A DNA stretch of 7,253 bases from Clostridia bacterium (GCA_030610745.1 JAUWRC010000077.1:1-7253); one strand, 5' to 3'; numbered from the stretch's first letter, positions 1 to 6,571 are shown. Made by a program: numbers and translations. Notes: generated from the sequence alone by a model not told the origin.

Positions 1-233
1 ATAGTATTTTCAATCCAGCTACAGATAAAGGACTGATAAGGCGATTAAAAGGAATTTATACAGAAAGAAAAGATCAGATTATTAATGCTGTGGCTGAGGT
101 GAGAGTAGCTAATAATCTCTTTTTTAACAATCTATTAACAAAAGTGGGCAACCAATCTGTTTCCTGTCGTTTAGAACCAGATTTTCTGGAAAACCTCCTA
201 GAGAGCCATTATTATCTCTGGAAACACTTCTAA
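1..233 (+). pseudogene. DinG-family helicase, internal fragment upstream of a frameshift (5' end outside window)
   Basis: The frame starting at base 3 is open from the window edge to a TAA at 231-233 and gives about 76 residues, including the stretches NPATDKGLIRRL and NNLFFNNLLTKVGN. This resembles the region of DinG/XPD-like helicases between the Fe-S or arch segment and the second motor domain. It has no start of its own, so it is the continuation of a gene beginning outside the window. The family-like sequence fades around 190-200 and resumes in a different frame that carries the C-terminal domain ending at 1243. Adding one base to the four-A run at 190-193 would join the two frames into a continuous protein. 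Assignment rests mainly on that continuity with the unmistakable C-terminal part. The break is either a real disabling mutation or a sequence error. Confidence 0.6.
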
Positions 234-304
234 AAGAGGAAATAAATAATGCAAAAGAGGAGGAAAAGAAAAAAGAGCTAAGAGCTTTTGTTCACCGTTG
301 CCAA

Positions 305-1243
305 ATGATTAATCTTGATCTAACGACTATTCTCGAACAGAAAATAGCTCATCAGGTTTACTGGGTAGAGGTAGTCAAGGAGAAAAAGAGAGCTAGGATA
401 TCTCTGCATATGACTCCTCTCAATATTGCTGAGGAGTTCCGAGAGAGAATCCTGAAGACCAAAGAGACGGTGGTCCTTACTTCAGCTACCCTGGCGGTAG
501 CTAACTCATTTCGGTTTATTCGAGCACGATTGGGGATAGAGGAAGCGGAAGAACTTATTTTGGGCTCTTTCTTTGATTACCAGAATCACGTTCTCCTTTA
601 CCTCGCCCCAGATCTACCCGATCCTTCTCGTGACTATAATCTGTTCAATCAAGCGCTTATTAAAAGAACAGAAGAAATTTTGCGCTGCTCTGAGGGTCGG
701 GCCTTTGTCCTCTTCACCAATATGCGAATGATAGAAAAGGCTTATGATTGTTTGAGCGAGTCTTTTCCGGAATTTAAATTCCTGAAACAAGGAGATATAC
801 CTCGCCATCAATTGGTGGAGAATTTTCAGCGGAGTGATGACTGTGTTCTTCTGGGAACTAATACTTTCTGGCAGGGGATAGATATCCCCGGAGATGCTCT
901 GGAGATAGTCATTATTACCAAGCTTCCCTTTGCTGTACCTGATGATCCGGTAACCGAGGCGAGATTAGATGAGCTTTCCCGAGAAGGCAAGAATCCCTTT
1001 ATTGAGTATCAAATTCCCCAGGCTATCATTATGCTGCGACAGGGATTTGGCCGTTTGATTAGAACGAAGGATGATTCCGGACTGGTAGCTCTTCTTGACC
1101 CTCGTCTAAGGACTCGCTCCTACGGAGGAAAATTTTTGGTCTCTTTGCCGAGATGTCAGCAGACCACGGAGCTTTCTGAGGTAAAAGAGTTTCTATCTAA
1201 AATTAGAAAAGAGAGATCAATGAAACTACCTCTAACAGGATAA
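305..1243 (+). CDS. ATP-dependent DNA helicase, DinG/XPD family, C-terminal (HELICc2) part of a frameshifted gene
   Basis: This is the second motor domain of a superfamily 2 DNA helicase of the DinG/XPD group, ATP-driven 5'-to-3' enzymes used in DNA repair and structure resolution. Counting from the ATG at 305, visible motifs are TSATL (residues 59-63, motif III-like), GTNTFWQGIDIPG (184-196, motif V) and QGFGRLIRTKDDSG (246-259, motif VI with its arginine finger). The 312 residues are only the C-terminal portion: DinG relatives usually run well over 600, and the Walker A and DEAH boxes are not here. The ATG at 305 has no Shine-Dalgarno sequence, and the frame is open back to 128 with family-like sequence (PLLSLETLL, then ELRAFVHRCQ) directly before it. 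It is therefore probably an internal methionine, not a start. The upstream part lies in another frame ending at 233. The next gene starts 39 bp downstream on the same strand. Confidence 0.85.
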   Translation: MINLDLTTILEQKIAHQVYWVEVVKEKKRARISLHMTPLNIAEEFRERILKTKETVVLTSATLAVANSFRFIRARLGIEEAEELILGSFFDYQNHVLLYLAPDLPDPSRDYNLFNQALIKRTEEILRCSEGRAFVLFTNMRMIEKAYDCLSESFPEFKFLKQGDIPRHQLVENFQRSDDCVLLGTNTFWQGIDIPGDALEIVIITKLPFAVPDDPVTEARLDELSREGKNPFIEYQIPQAIIMLRQGFGRLIRTKDDSGLVALLDPRLRTRSYGGKFLVSLPRCQQTTELSEVKEFLSKIRKERSMKLPLTG

Positions 1244-1282
1244 TAAGAGAAGTAAAATAATATTTTTAAAGGAGATACCTAA

Positions 1283-2626
1283 ATGGAAAAAGATTTATTT
1301 GAGGAATTAAGGGGAGAAATAGAGAAAATAACCTTAGTGGATACTCACGAACACTTAATTCTGGAGGAAGAGCGTCTGGGTCTTTCTCTTGACCTGTTCT
1401 ATCTTTTTCCTCACTATGCTTCCTCAGATCTTATCTCTTCAGGAATGCCTCATTCTCTCCTGGCAGAGATACGTTCCGGTGAGCTTACTTTGGAAGAGAA
1501 GTGGCAGAAGTTTCAGCCCTACTGGCTGAGGATTAAGAATACTGCTTACGCTAAGGTTCTTAAGATCATTGCCCAGGACCTATTTGAAGTAGAAGATATC
1601 AATGAGAAAACCTACCGGACTCTGTCCGAGAGAATCTCTTCCTCCAACAAGATAGGTTGGCACAGTAAGATACTAAGAGATAAAGCCAATATTGGATGCT
1701 GCATCGTGACTTTTCTTGGCCAGGGCAAAATTTATGCTCCTCCTTCCAGAATAGAAGATAAGTTAAACAGTTTAGACCAGAAACTCAATATGAGGATTCC
1801 TCCCCTGGGTCTGGAAATGCTTAAACCAGTGGGGGTCTTTGATGGGCTCATCGGTATCTGGAATTTAGGGCAAATAAGAAGACTGGAAAGGGAATATGAT
1901 ATAAATATTCATACCCTGGATGATTTACTCAAGGTGCTCAATTCGTCGTTCGAAAGAAGAATAAAGGAAGGGATAGTGGGAGTGAAGACTGTTTTAGCCT
2001 ACAATCGGATTATCCGCTATGAGAGGACCGCCAAATATCAAGCTGAGCAGGTATTCAATTGTATATTTGATCATCTGGGAGAAGGAATCTCCTGGAAAGA
2101 AGCCCGACCCTTGCAAGACTTTCTGATGCACCAGGTCATTCAACGGGCTATCGAAGCAAAGCTCCCCATTCAGATTCATACCGGTTTGCAAGAAGGAAGC
2201 GGCAACATTATTACTAACTCTAACCCTACTCACCTAATAAACCTTTTCATCCAGTATCCTCAAGCCCAATTTGATATTTTCCATGCCTCTTATCCTTATA
2301 CGGGAGAACTTACCACTCTGGCCAAGAACTTCCCCAATGTCTATGCGGATCTTTGCTGGATGCACATTATCTCTCCTTATGCTGCCCGAAGAATCCTCTC
2401 AGAATGGATAGAGACTCTTCCCTCCAATAAGATATTCGGGTTCGGGGGGGACTATTTAATAGTAGAAGGGGCTTACGCTCATGCCCGGATAGCTCGGGAT
2501 AACATAGCCAGGGTTCTGGCTGAAAAGGTGGAGGAGGGTTATTTTTCTCTACCCGAGGGGCTTGACTTTGCCCGAAAAATCCTGCGAGATAACCCGGCGG
2601 AGGTTTTTAATTTGAGCTCCTCCTGA
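1283..2626 (+). CDS. Metal-dependent amidohydrolase (TIM-barrel, amidohydrolase/uronate isomerase-like), substrate unknown
   Basis: This is a complete 447-residue protein with the metal-site layout of the amidohydrolase superfamily. An HxH motif sits near the N-terminus (DTHEH, residues 20-24), a lysine in GVKT (K235) is placed where the bridging lysine often lies, and there are histidines in QIHTG (H299) and IFHASYP (H334) and a late aspartate in FGFGGD (D390). No signal peptide is visible, so it should be cytoplasmic. The overall plan, with a helical insertion after strand 1 and a late FGGD, resembles the Amidohydro_2 and glucuronate-isomerase-like branch. It lacks sugar-pathway neighbours, so the reaction cannot be named: hydrolysis, decarboxylation or isomerisation of a small acid are all possible. 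The start is well supported by AAAGGAGAT at 1268-1276, seven bases ahead of the ATG. A seven-G run at 2444-2450 does not break the frame. A hairpin terminator follows directly after the stop. Confidence 0.85.
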   Translation: MEKDLFEELRGEIEKITLVDTHEHLILEEERLGLSLDLFYLFPHYASSDLISSGMPHSLLAEIRSGELTLEEKWQKFQPYWLRIKNTAYAKVLKIIAQDLFEVEDINEKTYRTLSERISSSNKIGWHSKILRDKANIGCCIVTFLGQGKIYAPPSRIEDKLNSLDQKLNMRIPPLGLEMLKPVGVFDGLIGIWNLGQIRRLEREYDINIHTLDDLLKVLNSSFERRIKEGIVGVKTVLAYNRIIRYERTAKYQAEQVFNCIFDHLGEGISWKEARPLQDFLMHQVIQRAIEAKLPIQIHTGLQEGSGNIITNSNPTHLINLFIQYPQAQFDIFHASYPYTGELTTLAKNFPNVYADLCWMHIISPYAARRILSEWIETLPSNKIFGFGGDYLIVEGAYAHARIARDNIARVLAEKVEEGYFSLPEGLDFARKILRDNPAEVFNLSSS

Positions 2627-2650
2627 TCCTTTATGGTCAAAGGACTTTTT
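2627..2650 (+). terminator. Rho-independent terminator of the amidohydrolase gene
   Basis: A perfect 6-bp stem, TCCTTT (2627-2632) and AAAGGA (2639-2644), encloses a 6-base loop and is followed by CTTTTT. It begins on the base after the amidohydrolase stop codon. The stem is short and AT-rich, so termination may be only partial. Confidence 0.6.
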
Positions 2651-2653
2651 CAG

Positions 2654-2720
2654 AAAAAAATTGGTAGCCGCAGGCTTTAGCCTGCGTTTATTTACCCAGA
2701 TTGAAGGTTGCGGCTACCCA
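2654..2720 (-). terminator. Likely terminator of the mnmA end of the - strand operon, formed by the palindromic element
   Basis: Read on the - strand, the outer stem of the palindrome (right arm 2720-2709, left arm 2672-2661) is followed at once by seven Ts (2660-2654). It begins 16 bases after the mnmA stop codon. A strong GC-rich stem followed by a T-run is the layout of an intrinsic terminator. With the + strand hairpin at 2627-2650 it separates the two converging transcription units. Confidence 0.6.
2661..2720. repeat. REP/MITE-like palindromic intergenic element
   Basis: Terminal inverted repeats TTGGTAGCCGCA (2661-2672) and TGCGGCTACCCA (2709-2720) match at 11 of 12 positions. A second, perfect 8-bp hairpin, CGCAGGCT-TT-AGCCTGCG (2669-2686), overlaps the left arm, so two folds compete. 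It is much richer in GC than the flanks. The compact 60-bp form with nested palindromes and no coding capacity is typical of REP-type or miniature mobile repeats scattered between genes. Only one copy is present here, so dispersal through the genome is inferred. Confidence 0.65.
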
Positions 2721-2736
2721 CTCATTTTTCAATTTG

Positions 2737-3813
2737 TTAGTCTTCCGAATGGTATCTCTTGAAGACTTCCTCTATTATTCCTCCACCTAAAACAATTTCA
2801 TCATAATAAAACACAACCGACTGGCCAGGAGTTATGGCTTCTTGCTCTTGTTCAAAAATTACCTTTACTTTATTATTCTCATAGAAAATCTTACATTTTG
2901 TTTCCTTGTGAGCATATCTTATCTTGGCCAAGACCTCTTGGGGAAAATCTTTAGCCAAAAAGTTTACCTTGCCAGCAAAAAGCCCCTTGGCCTTTAAATC
3001 TTTTCTCTCTCCTACGGTAAGCTGATTTCTCTTAGCGTCAATGGAGATTACATAAAGAGGCCTCTTCGAGCTTATGCCCAGACCTTCTCTTTGTCCTATA
3101 GTATAAAAACAAATTCCCCTGTGTTGACCTAAGACTTTCCCCCTCGGGTCTACAATCGAGCCTGGTCGTATTTCTTTTACCCTTTTCTTGAGGAAACTGT
3201 GGTAGTCTTTCTCAAGGATAAAACAAATATCCTGACTTTGAGGTTTATCGAAGATAGGCAGGTTTGCCTCTTTAGCGATTTTTCTCACTCTTTTTTTGGT
3301 AAAATTTCCCAAGGGAAACAAAATATGCTCAAGATACTCATATTTTAGGGGATAGAGAAAATAAGTCTGGTCTTTGACTTTATCATAAGCTCTCTTTAAA
3401 AGATACCGACCATTTTTGCTTTCAATTTTAGCGTAATGGCCGGTAGCCAAATAATCAAAACCTAAACAAAGGGCCTTTTCCAACAAAGTGCCAAACTTCA
3501 TAAACCTATTGCAATTTATACAGGGATTAGGAGTTCTTCCTCTACGATACTCCTCCACAAAGGGACGAATTACTTTCTCTTCTAAATCTTGGGAAAAATC
3601 CATTACATAGTGAGGGATTTTTAGTTGGTCACATACTTTTTTAGCATCATCTATGGCTTGTGGACCACAGCAGCGCGGTTTCTCCCCATCAGCACCTTTT
3701 ACTCCCAGACACATTGTCATACCCTTCACTTCAAAGCCCTTTTCTCTAAGTAAGAGCGCAGAAACGGAAGAATCTACACCTCCGCTCATGGCCACTAAAA
3801 CTTTCTTTTTCAT
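2737..3813 (-). CDS. mnmA: tRNA-specific 2-thiouridylase MnmA
   Basis: MnmA makes the 2-thio group of the wobble uridine in tRNAs for Lys, Glu and Gln. It adenylates the base with ATP and then transfers a persulfide sulfur. The 358 residues match the usual family length. The N-terminal PP-loop is SGGVDS (residues 10-15). The two catalytic cysteines are in TPNPCINCN (Cys98) and QDICF (Cys197). ATGHYAK (123-129), DQTYFLYPL and the C-terminal barrel ending PGQSVVFYYDE...GGGII complete the signature. A CCGP segment (48-51) precedes the helix that follows the first strand pair. The ATG at 3813 has only a weak AGAG upstream. The gene lies 37 bp downstream of nifS on the same strand, which suggests that NifS supplies the sulfur directly, as a dedicated cysteine desulfurase does for MnmA in Bacillus. 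It is the last gene of the block. Confidence 0.96.
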   Translation of the reverse strand: MKKKVLVAMSGGVDSSVSALLLREKGFEVKGMTMCLGVKGADGEKPRCCGPQAIDDAKKVCDQLKIPHYVMDFSQDLEEKVIRPFVEEYRRGRTPNPCINCNRFMKFGTLLEKALCLGFDYLATGHYAKIESKNGRYLLKRAYDKVKDQTYFLYPLKYEYLEHILFPLGNFTKKRVRKIAKEANLPIFDKPQSQDICFILEKDYHSFLKKRVKEIRPGSIVDPRGKVLGQHRGICFYTIGQREGLGISSKRPLYVISIDAKRNQLTVGERKDLKAKGLFAGKVNFLAKDFPQEVLAKIRYAHKETKCKIFYENNKVKVIFEQEQEAITPGQSVVFYYDEIVLGGGIIEEVFKRYHSED

Positions 3814-3850
3814 CGTTACATAATCTCTTAGCTGGTGTGATTATCTCTTT

Positions 3851-5008
3851 TTATTCTTTGTAAGGGGATATTTCTCTTAACCGCCTGATAATAGGAGGCA
3901 GATGTTCTATAATATAGTTTATGTCACTGTCATTATTGTATCGACTTAAACTAAAGCGGATAGATCCTTGAATAAAAGTCAATGGTACTCCCATGGCCTT
4001 TAATACATGTGACGGCGCTAAAGAGTCTGAAGTGCAGGCAGAACCTGAGGAAGCCGCTATGCCTTTCTCGTCAAGCATCAGCAAAATAGCTTCTCCCTCT
4101 ACGAATTCAAAACCTATATTGGATGTATTAGGAAGTCTCTTCTCCCTGTTTCCATTTACTCTCGCATTTGGTATTTTTTGTAAAAGTGTATTTTCTAATC
4201 TGTCCCGTAAATTTTCAATTCGCTTTCTTTCTTCTTTGATGGATTCTTTGGCTAATTGGCAGGCTCGCCCCAAACCAACGATAGAGGCAACATTTTCTGT
4301 TCCTCCACGACGCCCATACTCTTGATGTCCCCCAATTAGAAATGGAGTAAATCTGGTCTCTTTACCAACATAAAGGGCTCCTATCCCTTTTGGTGCGTGT
4401 AACTTATGTCCTGACAGGGATAGGAGGTCTACGGACAGTTCGCTTAATTTAAACGGGATCTTACCTACTGCTTGTACGGCATCAGTATGAAATACTACTC
4501 CTTCTTCTTTTGCAATTTCAGCAATTTCCTTAAGGGGAAAGATTACCCCCGTTTCATTATTGGCATACATTATAGAAATAATAGCTGTGTCTTGGTTAAT
4601 TGAACTTTCAAGCTCGCTCAAATCTATCATTCCTTCATTATCCACGCCTATATAGGTTACTCTATATCCGATTGTTTCCAAAAACTTGCATAAATTAAGC
4701 ACTGCTGGATGCTCCACTTTCGTTGTTATAATATGTTTTTTCCCAGGATAAGACCTTAATGTACTCATAATGGCCGTGTTATCACTCTCTGTGCCACAAC
4801 TGGTAAATATAATCTCTGAGGAATCACTTACCCCCAAAAGGTCAGCAACCTTTTCTCTTGCCCGATCAATCTCTCGGTAAATTTTTCCGCCAAAGGTGTG
4901 CATACTGGATGGATTTCCGTATTCATCTGTAAGGTATGGTTTCATTGCCTCAAAAACTTCTGAAGCGACCTTTGTGGTTGCGTTATTATCTACATATACT
5001 ACTCCCAT
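3851..5008 (-). CDS. nifS: Cysteine desulfurase, NifS/IscS class
   Basis: This PLP enzyme converts L-cysteine to alanine and holds the released sulfur as a persulfide for Fe-S clusters and tRNA thiolation. Its 385 residues are normal for the group. Visible are the N-terminal VDNNATT (6-12), His100 in KVEHPAV, which stacks on the cofactor, HTDAVQ (174-179), the PLP lysine K202 in SLSGHK, and the catalytic cysteine C325 on the mobile loop SSGSACTS. That loop has the form typical of group I enzymes. The start ATG lies inside the end of nifU: the two coding regions overlap by 10 bases. GAGG within the nifU 3' end serves as ribosome-binding site, so translation is probably coupled. NifU upstream and MnmA downstream are the natural sulfur acceptors. 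The symbol nifS is used because of the NifU partner; no nitrogenase gene is in the window. Confidence 0.95.
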   Translation of the reverse strand: MGVVYVDNNATTKVASEVFEAMKPYLTDEYGNPSSMHTFGGKIYREIDRAREKVADLLGVSDSSEIIFTSCGTESDNTAIMSTLRSYPGKKHIITTKVEHPAVLNLCKFLETIGYRVTYIGVDNEGMIDLSELESSINQDTAIISIMYANNETGVIFPLKEIAEIAKEEGVVFHTDAVQAVGKIPFKLSELSVDLLSLSGHKLHAPKGIGALYVGKETRFTPFLIGGHQEYGRRGGTENVASIVGLGRACQLAKESIKEERKRIENLRDRLENTLLQKIPNARVNGNREKRLPNTSNIGFEFVEGEAILLMLDEKGIAASSGSACTSDSLAPSHVLKAMGVPLTFIQGSIRFSLSRYNNDSDINYIIEHLPPIIRRLREISPYKE

Positions 5009-5865
5009 TCTTTAACCTCTTCTACCATAATATCCTCTTCAACAAACTCTTTTAATTTCGATTCTATAAGAGCTTTTAAGGTAACTTCTGTCGCCGGGCA
5101 TCCCAAACAGGTGCCTGAAAATTTCACATAAACTTTATTACGGTCTACATCCACAAGTTCTATATCTCCGCCGTCGGCTTTAAGTTGTGGACGTATTTCT
5201 CTTTCTATGGTATCTTGAATTAAAGATATTCTTTGTAAATTAGTGAGTTTTTTCTTTGGAGGCTCTTTTTTTTGATAAACTCCTTTCGTTACTTCTTTCT
5301 CCCAAAATTCTTTGAGTAATTTCTCTATCTCAGATTTACATTTACCGCACCCTCCCCCTGCTTTGGTATAATTAGTCACCTGCTCTACGGTTTTCAAATT
5401 ATTCTCTTTTATAGTGCTAATTATCTTTTTATCCGTTACGCTAAAGCACTTGCATACAATCTTCTCTTGGCCTACTATTTCTTTTTTGAGAGGTGCTCCT
5501 TTATGATTACCAATTGCTGCCCTCAAGGCCTCCATACCCATAACGGAACAGTGCATTTTCTCATTCGGTAACCCACCTAGGTAATCAGCGATATCTTTAT
5601 TGGTAACCTTAGATGCTTGGTTTACCGTCATACCCTTAATCATTTCGGTGAGAACGGAAGAAGAAGCAATGGCACTTGCACAACCAAATGTTTGAAATTT
5701 GGCATCGATAATTTTATCTGTCTTTTTATCTATGCGTAATGTAAGACGCAGGGCATCTCCACAAATAATATTACCTACTTCTCCCACTGCATCCGGATTT
5801 TTGATTTCTCCCACATTGCGTGGATTTCGGAAATGTTCTATGACTTTTTCTGTATAATCCCACAT
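4999..5865 (-). CDS. nifU: Fe-S cluster scaffold NifU, three-domain form
   Basis: This protein assembles Fe-S clusters from sulfur delivered by NifS and passes them to target proteins. All three classical NifU modules are present in 288 residues. First is an IscU-type scaffold (about 1-125) with Cys35, Cys62 and Cys106 plus Asp37 in the CGD motif. Second is a BFD-like [2Fe-2S] domain with C138xC140 and C173xxC176. Third is a C-terminal Nfu domain (about 210-275) with CLGC (C253, C256). Spacing closely follows the Azotobacter NifU pattern. A lysine- and proline-rich linker (about 195-207) separates domains two and three. The ATG at 5865 is preceded by GAGG six bases upstream, a good ribosome-binding site. 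The gene overlaps nifS by 10 bases. It probably serves general Fe-S assembly here, including the neighbouring ferredoxin, since nothing else in the window concerns nitrogen fixation. Confidence 0.95.
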   Translation of the reverse strand: MWDYTEKVIEHFRNPRNVGEIKNPDAVGEVGNIICGDALRLTLRIDKKTDKIIDAKFQTFGCASAIASSSVLTEMIKGMTVNQASKVTNKDIADYLGGLPNEKMHCSVMGMEALRAAIGNHKGAPLKKEIVGQEKIVCKCFSVTDKKIISTIKENNLKTVEQVTNYTKAGGGCGKCKSEIEKLLKEFWEKEVTKGVYQKKEPPKKKLTNLQRISLIQDTIEREIRPQLKADGGDIELVDVDRNKVYVKFSGTCLGCPATEVTLKALIESKLKEFVEEDIMVEEVKEWE

Positions 5866-5877
5866 ATTTTTCCTCGT

Positions 5878-5970
5878 TTATGCGATGACATAATATAAAT
5901 ATCCTATTGCTAAAGCAGGGATTACTTCTATAAGATAGCCTTTCAGGGCTTCTAAAAATTGGATTATCAT
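5878..5970 (-). CDS. 30-residue hydrophobic peptide, possible truncated N-terminus of a permease
   Basis: An ATG overlaps the stop codon of the LarE-like scrap as ATGA and opens a 30-codon frame ending in TAA 12 bases before nifU. The peptide starts MIIQFLEALKGYLIEVIP and continues with a strongly hydrophobic run (ALAIGYLYYVIA), one plausible membrane segment. The opening resembles the first amphipathic helix and start of helix 1 of multi-pass permeases such as DUF318-type transporters, but it ends where such proteins would continue for hundreds of residues. It may be the stump of a deleted transporter gene or a genuine small membrane protein. There is no strong ribosome-binding site of its own. 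I do not recognise it securely, and its expression is unproven. Confidence 0.35.
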   Translation of the reverse strand: MIIQFLEALKGYLIEVIPALAIGYLYYVIA

Positions 5971-6078
5971 TTTAAGACTTCATTCATACTGCCCGTTCTA
6001 TATCCTTCCAAATCAACTGTTACATAAACATAACCCAATTCCTTACTTCTTACCCAACCTGATGCCTTCTTTCTTCAT
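5967..6078 (-). pseudogene. Remnant of a LarE-family (PP-loop sulfur transferase) gene, C-terminal tip only
   Basis: The - strand frame 6074-5967 is open and ends with KELGYVYVTVDLEGYRTG followed by SMNEVLK and TGA. From memory, the pattern LGxxYVTxDLxGYRxGSMNE is the characteristic C-terminal end of LarE and related ATP-dependent sacrificial sulfur transferases (TIGR00268). Those proteins are about 250-280 residues, so only the last 30 or so remain; the PP-loop and active-site cysteine region are absent. An ATG at 6078 leads in the next frame into MKKEGIRLGKK and a stop. Removing one G from the GGG run on that strand would join it to the LarE-like frame as a 36-residue ORF. It sits 3 bases after the NIL-ferredoxin stop. 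It is best read as a decayed, internally deleted gene. Confidence 0.5.
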
Positions 6079-6081
6079 ACG

Positions 6082-6489
6082 TTAAAAGTGTACCTCCATT
6101 GCTCGAAAAGGACAAGCGTCCACACAAAGCTCACAGGCAATACATTTGTTATCGTAGAAATGAATCTTTCTTGTTAAAGGCTCTGTTATCAAGGCACCGG
6201 TGGGGCAGATTGGGACACAAACCCCGCAATCAATGCACCTTCTTTCGTTGCGGATAATATCTTGAGACAAAGGTTGTACGCTGACTCCAACCTCTCTCAA
6301 GTAGTGAATGCCTTGTTCATAGTTTTTGTCTTGCCCGCTCAATTCCAGAACCAATAGGCCCTCTTCTTCTGGGGTAACATGAGCCTTCAAAATATTGAAC
6401 TCTAAGTTATATTCTTTAACCAACCTGCATACTATCGGTTGATCTATAAGTCTATGAGGAAAATGAAGAACTACTCGCCTCGAAATCAC
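6082..6489 (-). CDS. NIL-domain plus 2[4Fe-4S] ferredoxin, partner of the COG1900 homocysteine-biosynthesis protein
   Basis: Counted from the GTG at 6489, the 135-residue protein has an N-terminal NIL domain (about 4-78, VVLHFPHRLIDQPIV onward), the small ligand-binding fold first seen at the end of methionine ABC transporter ATPases. A ferredoxin with two complete cluster motifs follows: CIDCGVCVPICP (C85, C88, C91, C95) and CIACELCVDACP (C116, C119, C122, C126). Together with the COG1900 gene upstream this reproduces the MA1821/MA1822 pair of Methanosarcina, which is linked to making homocysteine from aspartate semialdehyde and sulfide; the ferredoxin presumably supplies electrons. The GTG start is preferred because GGAGG lies eight bases ahead and the length suits the family. 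The same frame extends to a TTG at 6579 (165 residues), but that leader would run through a strong hairpin, lacks family-like sequence and would overlap the COG1900 stop by 8 bases. Confidence 0.88.
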   Translation of the reverse strand: MISRRVVLHFPHRLIDQPIVCRLVKEYNLEFNILKAHVTPEEEGLLVLELSGQDKNYEQGIHYLREVGVSVQPLSQDIIRNERRCIDCGVCVPICPTGALITEPLTRKIHFYDNKCIACELCVDACPFRAMEVHF

Positions 6490-6497
6490 CTCTGACA

Positions 6498-6502
6498 CCT
6501 CC
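6498..6502 (-). promoter_or_regulatory. Shine-Dalgarno site that fixes the GTG start of the NIL-ferredoxin gene
   Basis: GGAGG on the - strand is separated by eight bases from the GTG at 6489-6487. It is among the best ribosome-binding sites in the window, and the upstream TTG candidate at 6579 has nothing comparable. Confidence 0.7.
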
Positions 6503-6512
6503 AGAAATTGAG

Positions 6513-6560
6513 TGGTAGGTAACAGAGGTTTTTTTGCTATCCAAAACTTGCTACCTACCA
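6513..6560 (-). promoter_or_regulatory. Intergenic hairpin between COG1900 and NIL-ferredoxin genes
   Basis: On the - strand TGGTAGGTAGCA (6560-6549) pairs with TGTTACCTACCA (6524-6513) over 12 bp with one G-T wobble, around a 24-base loop containing seven As. No T-run follows, so it is not an intrinsic terminator. It lies between the COG1900 stop (6572) and the ribosome-binding site of the next gene (6502-6498). It could set relative expression of the two genes, protect the processed message, or be the remnant of a small palindromic repeat. Confidence 0.55.
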
Positions 6561-6571
6561 TCCTCAACCTA

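Noticed and set aside
614..811. Open frame on the - strand opposite the helicase gene
   Set aside because: It lies wholly antisense to the conserved helicase domain, has no ribosome-binding site and no recognisable motif.
1994..2233. Open frame on the - strand opposite the amidohydrolase gene
   Set aside because: It is antisense to sequence carrying conserved active-site motifs and has no independent signal of coding.
2444..2450. Seven-G run suspected as a frameshift site in the amidohydrolase
   Set aside because: The frame continues intact through FGFGGD and the family-like C-terminus, so no base is missing or added.
3814..3850. Six-base inverted repeat (ATAATC/GATTAT) in the nifS-mnmA gap
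   Set aside because: The stem is short and AT-only apart from one pair per arm, with a long loop and no T-run; it is not convincing as a terminator or regulatory hairpin.
3993..4325. 110-codon open frame on the + strand opposite nifS
   Set aside because: It mirrors the conserved C-terminal half of nifS, including the catalytic cysteine loop; its composition is a by-product of nifS codon use.
5878..5920. Possible promoter for nifU (TATTAT on the - strand as a -10 box)
   Set aside because: No acceptable -35 hexamer is found at 16-18 bases, and the DNA is AT-rich throughout, so a chance match is likely.
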